Position numbers and translations under genes: made by a program | Assembly (NCBI RefSeq): GCF_000166395.1 | Contig: NC_014655.1 | Span: 186,001 to 250,000, forward strand | DNA from: Leadbetterella byssophila DSM 17132 | GTDB lineage: Bacteria; Bacteroidota; Bacteroidia; Cytophagales; Spirosomataceae | DNA: 64,000 bases | Direction of reading: 5' to 3' | The notes under the pieces: model-generated | Seen by the model: the letters and a program-made list of their open reading frames with translations, nothing else | The model's database searches: none | What the model was told of the DNA's origin: nothing | Part shown: positions 1 through 10,761 of the stretch, piece by piece | Position numbering within the stretch: the first letter of the stretch is position 1 | How the letters are laid out: each line of letters starts with the position of its first letter

Positions 1-312
1 GCATCGGGAATGTCCAATAAAGCGAAGTTTATCATTTACCTGCTGTTCAGTAAGGAAATGAAATCGGTTAAGATTGACAAAGGAACAGTTGATTTTTATA
101 TGCGACTGACTTCGTTTCACAGTCAATTTCGCTCCGTAGGCGTGAATTATAACCAGATTGTAAAGCTGCTGTACAAGCATTTCTCCGAGAAAAAAGCGGC
201 AGCATTTCTATACAAATTGGAAAAACAGACGGCTGAAATGGCGATGCTATGCCAAAAAATCATCCAGCTAACGGAAGAATTTGAAGCGAAACACCTGAAA
301 AAACAGCCTTAG
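1..312 (+). CDS. mobA: MobA-like mobilization accessory protein, 5' end outside window
   Basis: This is the C-terminal part of a small relaxosome accessory protein. The frame is already open at base 1 (it reads A-S-G before the first Met at position 10), so the gene begins upstream and that Met is internal. The visible 'SGMSNKAKF' segment matches the end of a ribbon-helix-helix DNA-binding domain as found in MobA/MobC proteins of Bacteroidota conjugative elements. It is followed by a helical, lysine-rich tail. It lies 2 bases upstream of the relaxase gene, as expected of a mobA-mobB operon. Such proteins bind oriT and help the relaxase. The assignment rests on this context and the RHH-like segment. 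Confidence 0.75.
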   Translation, partial: ASGMSNKAKFIIYLLFSKEMKSVKIDKGTVDFYMRLTSFHSQFRSVGVNYNQIVKLLYKHFSEKKAAAFLYKLEKQTAEMAMLCQKIIQLTEEFEAKHLKKQP

Positions 313-314
313 AA

Positions 315-1616
315 ATGATAGCGAAAATTGGCAGAAGCGGAAATTTGTATGGAGCATTGGCGTACAATCAGCTCAAAGTGGAACATGAAAATGGGCAGAT
401 TTTGTTTACCAATAGGATAATTGAAACCACTAATGGTCATTACTCCGTTGCACAATTAGCCCAATCTTTTGCTCCTTACCTCATCGCCAATCGCAATACT
501 GAAAAGCATACGTTGCATATTTCGCTCAATCCCGACCCGAATGATAAAGTTAGCGATGACAAGTTTCGGGAAATGGCAGAACAGTATATGCGGGAAATGG
601 GCTACGGGGAACAACCTTTTGTAGTATTCAAGCATACCGACATTGGCCGCAGCCATATCCATATCGTATCGGTTTGTGTGGACGAAGAGGGTAAAAAGAT
701 TTCGGATAAGTTCGAGAAAATGCGGTCTATGAATGTATGCCGTGAACTTGAACGGCAACACGGATTGATACCTGCAACTGATAAGGAGCATAAGCAGAAC
801 GAGAAGATTTTCCGTCCGGTAGATTATCGTGCAGGCGATGTAAAGAGCCAGATTGCTTCAGTAGTTCGCCACCTGCCGAATTACTACCAATACCAGACGT
901 TGGGAGAATACAATGCTCTGCTTTCCCTTTTCAACGTTACCACCGAAAAAGTGGAGGGCGAATTGCATGGCAAGATGCAGCGGGGGTTACTGTATATCCC
1001 GTTAAATGAAAAGAGCGAAAGAGCCGGACATCCGTTCAAGGCTTCTTTGTTCGGAAAGAATGCAGGGCTTCCGGCTTTGGAATTGCATTTTGCTAAAAGT
1101 AAAGAGGCTTTAAAAGACCACCCTACAAAGCCAACAATTAAGGCTGCCATTACCATTGCTCTGAAAACTACCAGCGATGAATTGAGCTTTAAAAAACAGT
1201 TGGCAGAACAGGGCATTAACGTAGTAGTACGCAGGAATGATGCAGGGCGTATTTATGGAATGACATTTATAGACCACAATTCCAAAACCGTTTGGAACGG
1301 TTCCCGTTTAGCAAAGGAACTTTCAGCCAACATTTTCAATGACTACTGGAATAACAATATTCAACCGGAAGTAAAAGAGCCTCCCGAGCTTCAATCAAAA
1401 ATCTCTCACGCAAAAGATATCGAAGATCTGCCTTTGGAAAAACCACATCATTTATTCGACTTCCTCAATACAGAGCCTATCCCTGAGAAATATGAAGGTG
1501 GTTTGATTGAGGCATTGGGTGGTTTGCTTCCCGAAGCCCAGGGCGAAGATTACGAAGAACAGGATTTTGCCAACAAGATGAAGAAGAAAAGAAAGCGCCA
1601 AAGAGGTCAGAAATAA
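315..1616 (+). CDS. mobB: MobB relaxase (MobP-type mobilization nuclease)
   Basis: A 433-residue relaxase that should nick oriT and pilot the transferred strand during conjugation. The N-terminal 160 residues carry the relaxase/mobilization nuclease fold. The three-histidine metal motif is visible as 'HTDIGRSHIH', with H107, H114 and H116. A likely catalytic Tyr near the N-terminus is Y12 or Y17. The C-terminus is charged and ends in a Lys/Arg-rich tail. It follows mobA by 2 bases and lies upstream of the coupling protein gene, the usual mobA-mobB-mobC order in Bacteroidota ICEs. Length is normal for the family. The ATG start is set by the close mobA stop. Confidence 0.9.
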   Translation: MIAKIGRSGNLYGALAYNQLKVEHENGQILFTNRIIETTNGHYSVAQLAQSFAPYLIANRNTEKHTLHISLNPDPNDKVSDDKFREMAEQYMREMGYGEQPFVVFKHTDIGRSHIHIVSVCVDEEGKKISDKFEKMRSMNVCRELERQHGLIPATDKEHKQNEKIFRPVDYRAGDVKSQIASVVRHLPNYYQYQTLGEYNALLSLFNVTTEKVEGELHGKMQRGLLYIPLNEKSERAGHPFKASLFGKNAGLPALELHFAKSKEALKDHPTKPTIKAAITIALKTTSDELSFKKQLAEQGINVVVRRNDAGRIYGMTFIDHNSKTVWNGSRLAKELSANIFNDYWNNNIQPEVKEPPELQSKISHAKDIEDLPLEKPHHLFDFLNTEPIPEKYEGGLIEALGGLLPEAQGEDYEEQDFANKMKKKRKRQRGQK

Positions 1617-1688
1617 TCTTGTAACATAAAAGCAATCTTATTCTTGTTTTATACTTATATTTGTCAAACGCTTACAACGGAAGCGTGC

Positions 1689-1780
1689 CACTCATCTGAG
1701 CAAAACTGTGTCAGTACCGTTAATTATTTTTCGTCGATTATCGAAACAAATTTCTCGTTTCGGAAGATGGTAGATGAGTG
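1689..1780. repeat. Long-range inverted repeat with nested hairpin downstream of mobB
   Basis: The intergenic DNA after mobB holds a perfect 9-bp inverted repeat, CACTCATCT (1689-1697) and AGATGAGTG (1772-1780). Inside it is a second perfect palindrome, CGAAAC (1742-1747) with GTTTCG (1757-1762). There is no T-run, so it is not an ordinary terminator. It could be a protein-binding or structural site controlling the next gene. Function is inferred only. Confidence 0.45.
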
Positions 1781-1808
1781 ACATTTTTTAGCGGGATTTT
1801 TTTTAGAT

Positions 1809-2513
1809 ATGAAACGCAAAAGCAATGGGCATACTGATGACTACTTAAAACGTCAGGCCAAAGACATCCAAAAACAAGAGAATATCTCTTATCTCCAAGC
1901 ATTAGAAAAAGCCGCAAAAAATGCTGGCTTCAACAATTGGAACCATTTTGTCAATTCCTCCAAAAGCGGTGTTACCCCATCAAAAGAAAAGGTCGAAAAA
2001 TTAAAGGTCGATCATCTCAATCAGCCTGATTATGATGAATCGAAAGCAATTAATCCGTACCGTAATCTTCTTGTGGCAGCAATCAATGAAGTATTGGATA
2101 AAAACCTCATCACGTTAAATGCTACAACACCGCCCCAACAGGACGGACACGTATTTGTTGACCTATTTGGTTTTCCTTCCGTTGTACTATGGCAAGACAT
2201 AGGATTTGAAGAATTAAGAATATCCGTTTGGTGGAAATACAACCATAGTAAACATCCGCAGGCAAATCTTACAGGAAATGCACGTGAGAACTTTAACGGT
2301 TCAAGCCCATTGGCAAATCGAAATCACTACAAAAACTTTGTAGGTGTTGTCATAAGCGGATGGTTAGAAAGAAAAACAGGAAAGTATATCCAGGGTAAAA
2401 ATAATGAGTCCATCTTCGACCGCTATATCCGCAAAGGAGAAAAAGCTGAATTGGAAAAGCTCCCCTTACAGAAGACAAAGGGATTTAAAACAGAAGGTAA
2501 GTTTCATTTTTAA
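1809..2513 (+). CDS. Unknown 234-residue protein with Glyoxalase_8-like N-terminal segment
   Basis: I do not recognise the whole protein. Residues about 10-48 read 'YLKRQAKDIQ...ISYLQALEKAAKNAGFNNWNHF'-like, which resembles the short helical segment (KRQAK, IS-QALE, GF-W) found at the N-terminus of proteins annotated as glyoxalase superfamily in Proteobacteria. The rest (residues 70-234) has an aromatic-rich core with 'WWKYN' and a basic C-terminus and shows no motif I can name. It sits between mobB and the coupling protein gene, on the same strand but 192 and 152 bases from its neighbours, so it is probably an accessory gene of the element. No signal peptide or membrane segment is visible. 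Confidence 0.6.
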   Translation: MKRKSNGHTDDYLKRQAKDIQKQENISYLQALEKAAKNAGFNNWNHFVNSSKSGVTPSKEKVEKLKVDHLNQPDYDESKAINPYRNLLVAAINEVLDKNLITLNATTPPQQDGHVFVDLFGFPSVVLWQDIGFEELRISVWWKYNHSKHPQANLTGNARENFNGSSPLANRNHYKNFVGVVISGWLERKTGKYIQGKNNESIFDRYIRKGEKAELEKLPLQKTKGFKTEGKFHF

Positions 2514-2665
2514 TATTACTACCATTATGGGTACAGCTAAGGTTGTACCCATTTTTCTTGCTCTACTAAGCCAAATAGTGCCTTTCACCGCCATCTAAAG
2601 ACAGATCCTGCCAACTGCTTCCGATTGCCTCTAAATTCACTTGCAAAAATTCAATTTATTGAAAT

Positions 2666-4669
2666 ATGCAAGGAGAAGACGATTTAAGAGGTTTAGCCAA
2701 GATTATGGCTTTTATGAGGGCTGTAAGCATCCTTTTGATGCTGATGCACTTTTACTGGTTCTGTTACGGGTTCTTTTTAGACCGTGGCTGGACACTGGAG
2801 ATCATCAATAAAATATTGGGAAATTTTGAACGGACGGCCAGCCTGTTCTCCCACACCCTTTACACCAAAATATTTGCTTTGGTTTTGCTGGCGTTAAGCT
2901 GTTTGGGAACCAAAGGGGTAAAAAATGAAAAGATTACCTGGCCCAAGATTTACACAGCTTTAGCTATAGGTTTCGTTCTGTTTTTCCTTAGCTCACCATT
3001 GCTCCAATTGTCAGCGGGGCTTGCAACTTCTCTATACATCCTGACCAGCTCATTAGGATACATTGCCCTGATGATGGCCGGTGTATGGATCACCCGCCTG
3101 CTGCGCACCAATCTCATGGAGGACGTTTTCAATAACGAAAACGAAAGCTTCATGCAGGAAACCAAGTTGATGGAAAACGAATACTCCGTCAACCTGCCTA
3201 CCAAATTTTGGTACAATAAGAAGGAGCATAAAGGCTGGATCAATATTGTAAACCCCTTCAGGGCAACGATTGTATTGGGAACTCCCGGATCAGGTAAATC
3301 TTACGCAATAGTTAACAGCTATATCAAACAGCAGATAGAAAAGGGTTTTTCAATGTATATCTATGATTTCAAGTTCGATGACCTTTCTACCATTGCTTAT
3401 AATCACTTGCTGAAGCATAGAGACAAGTACAAAGTAAAACCGAAATTCTACGTTATCAATTTTGACGACCCACGCAAGAGCCACCGGTGCAATCCTATTA
3501 ACCCCGATTTCATGACTGATATATCCGATGCCTACGAATCGGCTTATACCATCATGCTGAATCTTAACAGGTCGTGGATACAGAAGCAGGGCGATTTCTT
3601 CGTGGAATCCCCAATTATCTTACTGGCTGCTATTATTTGGTTTCTAAAAATCTATGACAACGGAAAATATTGCACGTTTCCACACGCCATTGAATTACTG
3701 AACAAAAAATATTCAGATGTATTTACAATTCTGACTTCTTATCCCGATCTGGAGAACTATCTTTCTCCATTCATGGATGCCTGGCAAGGCGGCGCCCAAG
3801 ACCAATTGCAGGGACAGATTGCATCGGCAAAAATTCCATTGTCAAGAATGATTAGCCCGCAGTTGTATTGGGTAATGACCGGGGATGATTTCACGCTCGA
3901 CATCAACAACCCTAAAGAGCCTAAGATCTTATGCGTGGGTAACAATCCCGACCGCCAAAATATTTACTCTGCTGCATTGGGCTTGTACAATTCAAGGATT
4001 GTAAAACTCATCAACAAAAAGGGACAATTAAAGAGTTCGGTTATTATAGATGAGCTGCCCACGATTTATTTTAGAGGACTGGACAACCTTATCGCAACTG
4101 CCAGAAGTAACAAAGTTGCAGTTTGCTTAGGCTTCCAGGATTACTCACAATTAATCCGGGATTATGGCGACAAGGAAAGTAAAGTAATTCAAAACACGGT
4201 TGGGAATATTTTTAGTGGCCAGGTTGTCGGAGAAACAGCAAAGAACCTGTCGGAACGCTTTGGCAAGGTACTACAGAAACGACAAAGCCTTACCATCAAC
4301 CGGAATGATAAGTCCACCTCAATCTCTACCCAATTGGATAGTCTTATTCCTGCTTCTAAAATTTCTACCCTAACACAAGGCATGTTCGTTGGGGCAGTAT
4401 CGGACAATTTTGATGAACGAATTGAACAAAAAATATTCCATGCTGAAATTGTGGTGGACAATGAAAGAGTTGCTGCTGAAACTAAAGCCTATAAAAAAAT
4501 ACCGGAAATCTTATCGTTTACTGATGAACACGGTACTGATAATATGAAGCAGGAAATAGAAACTAATTACCGGCAGATAAAAAAAGACATCGTACAAGTT
4601 ATCGAAGCGGAGCTTGAACGCATCAAAAATGACCCCGATCTACAACATTTGGTTCAACAGGGTAATTAA
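2666..4669 (+). CDS. mobC: MobC/TraG-like type IV coupling protein
   Basis: A 667-residue VirD4/TraG-family ATPase that should connect the relaxosome to the mating-pore channel at the inner membrane. The N-terminus has the YWFCY motif (residues 30-34) typical of Bacteroidota conjugation proteins. Hydrophobic segments follow near residues 20-40, 65-80, 98-115 and 120-145. The Walker A motif 'GTPGSGKS' lies near residue 205, and the Walker B-like 'SSVIIDELPTIY' is near residues 453-464. The C-terminal half includes 'GFQDYSQL', as in TraG-type motor domains. It is transcribed with mobA/mobB and ends just before a strong terminator. The length is usual for this family. Confidence 0.9.
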   Translation: MQGEDDLRGLAKIMAFMRAVSILLMLMHFYWFCYGFFLDRGWTLEIINKILGNFERTASLFSHTLYTKIFALVLLALSCLGTKGVKNEKITWPKIYTALAIGFVLFFLSSPLLQLSAGLATSLYILTSSLGYIALMMAGVWITRLLRTNLMEDVFNNENESFMQETKLMENEYSVNLPTKFWYNKKEHKGWINIVNPFRATIVLGTPGSGKSYAIVNSYIKQQIEKGFSMYIYDFKFDDLSTIAYNHLLKHRDKYKVKPKFYVINFDDPRKSHRCNPINPDFMTDISDAYESAYTIMLNLNRSWIQKQGDFFVESPIILLAAIIWFLKIYDNGKYCTFPHAIELLNKKYSDVFTILTSYPDLENYLSPFMDAWQGGAQDQLQGQIASAKIPLSRMISPQLYWVMTGDDFTLDINNPKEPKILCVGNNPDRQNIYSAALGLYNSRIVKLINKKGQLKSSVIIDELPTIYFRGLDNLIATARSNKVAVCLGFQDYSQLIRDYGDKESKVIQNTVGNIFSGQVVGETAKNLSERFGKVLQKRQSLTINRNDKSTSISTQLDSLIPASKISTLTQGMFVGAVSDNFDERIEQKIFHAEIVVDNERVAAETKAYKKIPEILSFTDEHGTDNMKQEIETNYRQIKKDIVQVIEAELERIKNDPDLQHLVQQGN

Positions 4670-4697
4670 AAAAAGGGCTTTGAAAAAAGCCCTTTTT
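4670..4697. terminator. Bidirectional rho-independent terminator
   Basis: A perfect 11-bp stem, AAAAAGGGCTT (4670-4680) with AAGCCCTTTTT (4687-4697) and a 6-base loop, lies between the convergent coupling-protein and methylase-helicase genes. A and T tracts on both sides let it work in both directions. Confidence 0.9.
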
Positions 4698-4718
4698 AGT
4701 TCTCACTATCAATACCCA

Positions 4719-7700
4719 CTACAATACACCACGTGGCAAATGAATACCTTTAGTCCGTACAATACTTTCTGAAACCGTCGGGGCTTCTTTTGGTTTTTCA
4801 ATCTGTACAACTGGTTCATCTTTAGGCTCCGGTGTTATGGATAGTTGTATTTTCCGTTCAACGGCAGCCAATTCCGTTTTCAGTTCAATTAGCTTGCTTT
4901 CCTTTGCCCATGTACCATTAACCACCTCCTGAAGCACGGGGAGGTCTTTTTGAAGTTCGGCTATCTTCTTTTGTTCCTGCTCAATATAACCCGGCAGCTT
5001 TTCCAGTGCTTTCAAAAAATTCATTGCTGCCGTTTCAGGATCTTTAGCCATAATGCCGTTGTTGTATGTGTATTTTATGTTACCCTCTCCCTGTACCAAG
5101 AAACGATTTACACGAATGTCCACACCTTCTTTTTCCGACACTTCTGTTTTTACCAATAACTGAAATCCATACAGGCTACCTATTTCCTGATAGTCACCTC
5201 CGGTACGGGCAGTGTCCGCAATCTGGTTAAGTTTGGCTCCTATCTGTTTTACATCTGAGTTTGAGGATAAGCCATCGAGCTGTAATGGATTTGCAATAGT
5301 ACCATCCGAACGCTTTTGTATGCGCCCTTGTAAGTTATCCCAATCAAGATTAAACTTGTCCAGACGGGAACCGGCACTTTCAAGCATTGCGGTAGTGTCT
5401 TCCAGTTTGTATTTGGAACTGAATTTGGAACGGTTGAAAGCCTGCTTTTCGCTTTCCAGTCCTGCAATCTGTTTTTCCAGCTTCGCTTTATCCAAAAGGT
5501 CGGTATTCCCTGAAAGGATTGCCACGTATTCCGAAAAGTTCATGCCTGATTTTTCATCCATGCTTCCCTCATCAATGGTTCGCTTTCCGAGATTATTAGA
5601 TTTTAGCTGGTCTATGAAGAGTTGCTTATTATACAACAGGTTAAACTTGTAGCTATCCAATGATTTTTCTACCGCATAGATGATGATGTCCACTTTGTTG
5701 TCTGCAAAGAACTTCACTATTTCATTTCCTTTTCGGATTGCCCTTCCATCACGTTGGGCAAGATCGCTTGGCCGCCACGGTGTATCCAGGTGATGAACAG
5801 CTACGGCTCTTTTCTGTGCGTTTACACCAGTGCCGAGCATACTCGTAGAGCCGAACAGCACTCGTATTTTTCCCTCGTTCATCCCGTTGATAAGCTCCTT
5901 ACGTTGCTTATCATTTTTGGCTTCCTGTATAAAGCGGACTTCATGAGCCGGAACGCCGTGGTCTTCCACGAGCTTTCGCTTTATTTCGGAGTACACATTC
6001 CATTCACCGGGCTTGTATGTTCCCAAATCAGAGAAAACGAACTGTGTGCCTTTCTGTGCCTTGTATTGGTTGTAATACTTGGCAATATTGGCAGCACAAT
6101 GGGAGGCTTTGTTATCGGGGTGGTCTTCATACCTTCCGCTTACCATTCGCATATCGAGTGACATCTTACGGGCATAATCCGTAGCGATGAGCATCTTTGC
6201 TTTTTCCTCTCGGTCTGTTAGTGGAGGTCTGCCTAAGAGTTCTGCATTTCCTGTTTTGGCAAAATCCATTAGCTTTTTGATAAATACATCCTGATCCGGT
6301 GTGGGAGGTATGTTGTACAATACCTCATTTTTATTAGGACGGTCTATACCTATATCCTTTGCCGTCCGGTAGTCTGTGATTTCTGAGTAGAACTGTGCCA
6401 GTTCCGGCACTTTAATAAAGTATCGGAAACGCTCTTTAGCTACGATGTTGTTAGCCACCGAAAACTCATAATCGGTGGTTTTCCTTGCATAGATGGCTGC
6501 CCAGGCATCAAAAGAGTTGATACCCTGTTTTTCCATTGCCCGTGGGCGCAGGTATTTGAAGAGAAGATATAGCTCCGTTAAAGAATTGCTGATCGTTGTT
6601 CCCGAAAGAAACGTTGCTCCCATATCGGCATTGATACGTTCCTGAATAGTACGGATAGCAAAAAGCAGGTTCATTGCCTTCAGGCTTCCGTCCACATTGC
6701 CTAATCCTGCAACCCGTGTGTGCCTTGTATTGAACATCAGGTTTTTGAACTGGTGGCTTTCGTCCACAAACAAGTGGTCTATCCCCATCATCTTAAAATC
6801 CACGACATCATCCTTGCGGTTCTCAATATCGTGTTGCAGCGTTTTGAGCTTTACTTCGAGGTTTTCTTTCCGCTTGATTACTCCGGCAAGCATACCCCTT
6901 GTAACTTCCTTGCCCTGGGATTGCATGGCATCAAGGTTACGCTCCACGCTGTCCAGTTCTATTTCGAGTATTTCCTTTTGTATTTCGGGCGACTGCGGTA
7001 TCATTCCGAACTGGTCATGCGTGAGGATTACACAGTCCCAATCATTGTTTTTAATATCACCGAAAATCCGTAGCCGTTTTTTGGGAGTGAAGTCTTCCTT
7101 ACCCGGATACAGAATCTTGGCGTGTGGGTAGGCAGTCCGGTAGGCTTCGGCTATTTCGTGAACGTTGCTTTTTAACCCGATAATCATAGGCTTATGGGCT
7201 AAGCCCAACCGCTTCATTTCCTGTGCTGCGGTACACATTACCAATGTTTTTCCTGCACCTACTTCGTGGTCGCAGATAGCACCGTTGTTCAGTTTTATCA
7301 TCCATACGGTGTCCTTTTGGCTGGAATACAGGTCTTGAATGTTCAAGCCTTTTCTGTCCAGTCCGGGAAACTCCTGATGGCTTCCATCATAGTTCGGACG
7401 CACAAAGCAATTAAAGGTATCGTTATACTGGTCGGTCAGCCGCTGCTTAAACTCATCGTTCTGTCCGTGAAGCCAGTCGCTGAAGGCTGTGCGAATTTCA
7501 TCAATCTTGGTATTTGCCATTTGTATGGCTTCCATATCCCGTACCTTGACCTCCTGATCGCCAACCATCACTTTTTTGGTAATATCCGGTGTGGTATTAA
7601 CCAGTGCGTGTTTAAGCAGTGCAATTCCGTCAAACGTCCGGCTTTCGGCTTTGACGGAATACTTATCCCATATATGCACATTCTTCTGATCGCATTTTAC

Positions 7701-10136
7701 AGAAAAGTCATCGGAGCTTTCAGAGTAATGAACCAGTACATCGGTATCGAAAAGGTGCGAAGCAAAACGGGCATAAATGCCTGTAGGTATCCAGCGTTCA
7801 CCCAGGTTGAAATCCAGCTCTTCAAATTCGATGCGCCCCGGTCTGGCTTCTTCCAGGACCGTAAGGCTTTCTTTGGCTTGCACATCATCCGGATTGCTTA
7901 CAATATAGGCTCTGACTTCCTCCGCCTTTTCTACTACGTTACCCGAAATCCAACGTTCGGATATTTCGTATTCCTTTTGCAGTGGATTGTAGAAAATGCG
8001 CCCGTGCAATGCTTCTCTCAAAGCATCGTCAGTCATACCGCTGATTTCGGATATATAGCTCAAATCAACGCTTCCGTATTTGTTGAGCGAAGCCGCTAAC
8101 GCTTCTTCAGGATTGTCGGTTGCGATGGTTACGGTAGAAAAACTTACGGGATGGCTGAAAATATCCGCTTTATGAACCACGCCTCCAATAACACGTTCCA
8201 GATAAGGGATTTCTTTACCGGCACTATCCGTTTTTATTAGCTTGATATTATCAGCGCTATTGAGATTGCCATACCTTTTGACAAAGGCATCGTATAAGCG
8301 GTTAAGGGTTTCCCGTTCTTCTTTGTATTCGGTCTGAAAGGTTGCCTCTTTGTTGTAAAGCCCCTGGTAATTATCACGCACAGCAATGTACGCCTCGGCT
8401 CTTGCTTTTTGTAAAGGTGGTAATTGCAAAGGATGGAAAACAGCCGTACCACCTGATGTATCTACATCTTGCAAATGACCAATCCAACCATTGTCTATCA
8501 CAAGACAATCGTTCCGGTGGAATGATTGCAGTTCACCACCATACGGAGCAGGTTCGGGAATAGTATTCAGGAGGGCAGGTTGAGCAGCCTGGCCATTATC
8601 ATTGATACCCGAAAACAGGTCGCCGATAGCTTCCTGTTTTATGCCGTTCGCTGATGTATTTTGATTGTCAGCCCTATTGGAAACCGGAGGCGTATAAGGT
8701 TGCTGCATCGCACTGAACAGATCGGTTTGGCGACCTATCGCACGGCGGTTTGCTTTAGCGCTTTGCCTTTTGGGTTGCGTCGTTCTTTTGGGTGGAGCAA
8801 GAACCGCTACCGGTTCATCTATATTTTCAAACAGATCGAAAATGCTTAACTGCTTTAATTCCTGTTGACTTTCCTGAATAATTGTTGGTGTAGCTAATGA
8901 CTGTCGTTCCTGATTGATTACAATAGGTTCTACAACCGGCGGTTGCGGTATTATGGGAATTTGTATAACAGATTCATCGTTCCGCTCTCCTTTATATAAA
9001 TTGAAATCCAAATGCTTTCCAAAGTCTTCCGATAGCATCCGTTGCAGGTCTCTTGCAATTCCGGCCACTCCGTCTTTATGCGTGTAGATTAAGGCAGGCT
9101 GCCCATAAGGGTCGGTATCTAATTTGCGGTCGGTATGCACAATCCTTGTGCTATCCTGAAAGAGTGCATTGCCCGGAGTATTATATTCTGTTTGCCTGCT
9201 TTGGCAAAACAGTTCTTCAGCTTCGGTCAAACCTTTTTTTGCCGTATTCTTTTGAAGGATAATCAGGTCGCTGCCAACCTCTGTGCCTGCGTATTCCGTA
9301 AAGAGGTTGTTCGGTAAGCGAACAACTGAAACCAAATTGTTATCCTGCATCAACGCCCTGCGTATCGGTTCATTTTTCGGACTATTAAGAATGCCCTGTG
9401 AAGTGATATACGCCAGTAAGCCACCCTCACGGAGCATATCAGTACCTTTCAGGAAGAAGTAATTATGTATGCTTCGGGTAGCCTGTACTTTGGCTGTTTC
9501 TTTGCTTCGGGAATAAGAAAGGTCAAATACGGATGTGTCACCGAACGGTATGTTACTGGCGACAACATCGTAGCTGTTATGTTCCTTTTCGGAAATTTCC
9601 TCGAAACCGCTTACACGGACATTGCTTTCGGGATACAGTTGTTTTAAAACTTTGCCTGTGAGCAGATCCTTTTCATAAGCGGTAGTGCTTGCTTTCTGGT
9701 TTTCTGAAAAGGATTGTATGAATGAGCCGATACCTGCGGAGGGTTCAAGGAATTTCTGAATGTCCAGGCCGTTTTCACGCAAGGTTGCGGAAACAGCATC
9801 TATGATTTGTGGTGGCGTATAAAAGGCCGTCAGTACGGAGCTTTTCATACTATCCACATACCTGCGGTATTGTTTATCGTTTTCGGAATTTTCTTTGAGT
9901 AGTGTGTGGAGTTCCTGCGTGAGCGGAAACAGGTCGTGTTCTGTCTTTCTCCAGTGATTGATGTCTATTGCATTCTCTATGGGGTTCAGCACGAATTTAA
10001 GACCGCCAAATCCGCTGTATTGCATCATTAGCAGTCTTTCGCCTACGGTGGCTTGTCGTTTCTCCTTTTCCAGTTTAAAAGCAATTCGTAAGGCATCAAT
10101 ATTCAGTTGGAGATGTTGGCGTTTACTGAAGCCCAT
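4719..10136 (-). CDS. Giant N6-adenine methylase fused to SNF2-type helicase
   Basis: An 1805-residue fusion. The N-terminal part has a SAM-binding motif 'EPSAGIGSF' (residues 131-139) and an adenine-methylase motif IV variant 'NIPF' (195-198, where most enzymes have N/D-P-P-Y/F). A proline-rich linker lies near residues 400-560. The second half is a superfamily 2 helicase: Walker A 'GAGKT' near 958, a 'DESH' box near 1124, motif III-like 'SGTT' near 1180, and motif VI 'QRDGRAIR' near 1462. A coiled-coil, Lys/Glu-rich C-terminus follows. Homologues are standard in Bacteroidota ICEs and resemble phage methylase-helicases of the P1 DarB type, so protection of the incoming element from restriction is a reasonable inference. 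It overlaps the DUF1896 gene by 14 bases. Confidence 0.88.
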   Translation of the reverse strand: MGFSKRQHLQLNIDALRIAFKLEKEKRQATVGERLLMMQYSGFGGLKFVLNPIENAIDINHWRKTEHDLFPLTQELHTLLKENSENDKQYRRYVDSMKSSVLTAFYTPPQIIDAVSATLRENGLDIQKFLEPSAGIGSFIQSFSENQKASTTAYEKDLLTGKVLKQLYPESNVRVSGFEEISEKEHNSYDVVASNIPFGDTSVFDLSYSRSKETAKVQATRSIHNYFFLKGTDMLREGGLLAYITSQGILNSPKNEPIRRALMQDNNLVSVVRLPNNLFTEYAGTEVGSDLIILQKNTAKKGLTEAEELFCQSRQTEYNTPGNALFQDSTRIVHTDRKLDTDPYGQPALIYTHKDGVAGIARDLQRMLSEDFGKHLDFNLYKGERNDESVIQIPIIPQPPVVEPIVINQERQSLATPTIIQESQQELKQLSIFDLFENIDEPVAVLAPPKRTTQPKRQSAKANRRAIGRQTDLFSAMQQPYTPPVSNRADNQNTSANGIKQEAIGDLFSGINDNGQAAQPALLNTIPEPAPYGGELQSFHRNDCLVIDNGWIGHLQDVDTSGGTAVFHPLQLPPLQKARAEAYIAVRDNYQGLYNKEATFQTEYKEERETLNRLYDAFVKRYGNLNSADNIKLIKTDSAGKEIPYLERVIGGVVHKADIFSHPVSFSTVTIATDNPEEALAASLNKYGSVDLSYISEISGMTDDALREALHGRIFYNPLQKEYEISERWISGNVVEKAEEVRAYIVSNPDDVQAKESLTVLEEARPGRIEFEELDFNLGERWIPTGIYARFASHLFDTDVLVHYSESSDDFSVKCDQKNVHIWDKYSVKAESRTFDGIALLKHALVNTTPDITKKVMVGDQEVKVRDMEAIQMANTKIDEIRTAFSDWLHGQNDEFKQRLTDQYNDTFNCFVRPNYDGSHQEFPGLDRKGLNIQDLYSSQKDTVWMIKLNNGAICDHEVGAGKTLVMCTAAQEMKRLGLAHKPMIIGLKSNVHEIAEAYRTAYPHAKILYPGKEDFTPKKRLRIFGDIKNNDWDCVILTHDQFGMIPQSPEIQKEILEIELDSVERNLDAMQSQGKEVTRGMLAGVIKRKENLEVKLKTLQHDIENRKDDVVDFKMMGIDHLFVDESHQFKNLMFNTRHTRVAGLGNVDGSLKAMNLLFAIRTIQERINADMGATFLSGTTISNSLTELYLLFKYLRPRAMEKQGINSFDAWAAIYARKTTDYEFSVANNIVAKERFRYFIKVPELAQFYSEITDYRTAKDIGIDRPNKNEVLYNIPPTPDQDVFIKKLMDFAKTGNAELLGRPPLTDREEKAKMLIATDYARKMSLDMRMVSGRYEDHPDNKASHCAANIAKYYNQYKAQKGTQFVFSDLGTYKPGEWNVYSEIKRKLVEDHGVPAHEVRFIQEAKNDKQRKELINGMNEGKIRVLFGSTSMLGTGVNAQKRAVAVHHLDTPWRPSDLAQRDGRAIRKGNEIVKFFADNKVDIIIYAVEKSLDSYKFNLLYNKQLFIDQLKSNNLGKRTIDEGSMDEKSGMNFSEYVAILSGNTDLLDKAKLEKQIAGLESEKQAFNRSKFSSKYKLEDTTAMLESAGSRLDKFNLDWDNLQGRIQKRSDGTIANPLQLDGLSSNSDVKQIGAKLNQIADTARTGGDYQEIGSLYGFQLLVKTEVSEKEGVDIRVNRFLVQGEGNIKYTYNNGIMAKDPETAAMNFLKALEKLPGYIEQEQKKIAELQKDLPVLQEVVNGTWAKESKLIELKTELAAVERKIQLSITPEPKDEPVVQIEKPKEAPTVSESIVRTKGIHLPRGVL

Positions 10137-10560
10137 TTTCCTCTATCCAGATTGCGATGGTTCCGGTCAGTTCCGTATAGAGCAGGTCATACGCTGTGCT
10201 ATAGGCGAAGTTATCTGTTAGCACATATCCTTCAAATACAGGCCCGCAAACAGGTAGCATTTTCAAAGCGAATGGTCGTAGTTCTTCATCGGCCATTATG
10301 GTGTCAAACTCATTGCATACGACCTGAAAAACTGTGTCGAACCTGGAGAAGTGTAAGCCTTCAAACAGGATGTAGTTAGCGATCTCATCGCATTGGTCGA
10401 TGGAGTTTCCTGAGCGAAAAGCACCTTCATAGGCATTGGCCGCCCACGATGAACGTTGTTCTATAAACTTGTTGTCGTATGCCTTTTCGGGAAAGCTGGT
10501 ATGTAGTAGTTCCTGTAATCGTAATCTGAAATACGATAAGTCTTTTTGCTGTGTATCCAT
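10123..10560 (-). CDS. DUF1896 family protein
   Basis: A 145-residue acidic soluble protein that fits the DUF1896 family, whose members accompany the methylase-helicase gene in Bacteroidota conjugative elements. Its C-terminus overlaps the methylase-helicase start by 14 bases, suggesting translational coupling and a shared transcript. No catalytic motif, signal peptide or membrane segment is visible. The function is unknown. A role in support of the methylase-helicase is inferred from constant pairing only. Confidence 0.8.
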   Translation of the reverse strand: MDTQQKDLSYFRLRLQELLHTSFPEKAYDNKFIEQRSSWAANAYEGAFRSGNSIDQCDEIANYILFEGLHFSRFDTVFQVVCNEFDTIMADEELRPFALKMLPVCGPVFEGYVLTDNFAYSTAYDLLYTELTGTIAIWIEENGLQ

Positions 10561-10696
10561 ATAGAATTTTATTTAGAATTTTTGCCTGAACCATAAATTT
10601 AGAGAAGGTGGCAAAAGCATTTACGGAAGTGGAATGGATTGGCGTTAAGTGGCGGTGTTTGGCACGAGTACCTCAAATAGAGGAAGATTTAATTTG

Positions 10697-10704
10697 TATT
10701 TTTG
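10697..10704 (+). promoter_or_regulatory. -7 box (TATTTTTG) ahead of the cargo pair
   Basis: TATTTTTG matches the Bacteroidota -7 consensus TAnnTTTG. No TTG is found at the usual 19-20 base distance upstream. Transcription would start near 10711, which favours the ATG at 10762 over the GTG at 10717 as start of the next gene. Confidence 0.45.
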
Positions 10705-10761
10705 AACTGAGAATCTGTGTATATATCAGAGCAATGCTTAAAACCGAACAACATAACGATC

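Noticed and set aside
2404-2598. A 64-residue + strand frame overlapping the end of the 1809 gene
   Set aside because: It overlaps a better supported gene in another frame and shows no recognisable sequence.
7266-8099. A 277-residue + strand frame opposite the methylase-helicase
   Set aside because: The - strand frame here carries clear helicase/methylase linker sequence of a continuous 1805-residue gene; the opposite frame is an overlap artefact.
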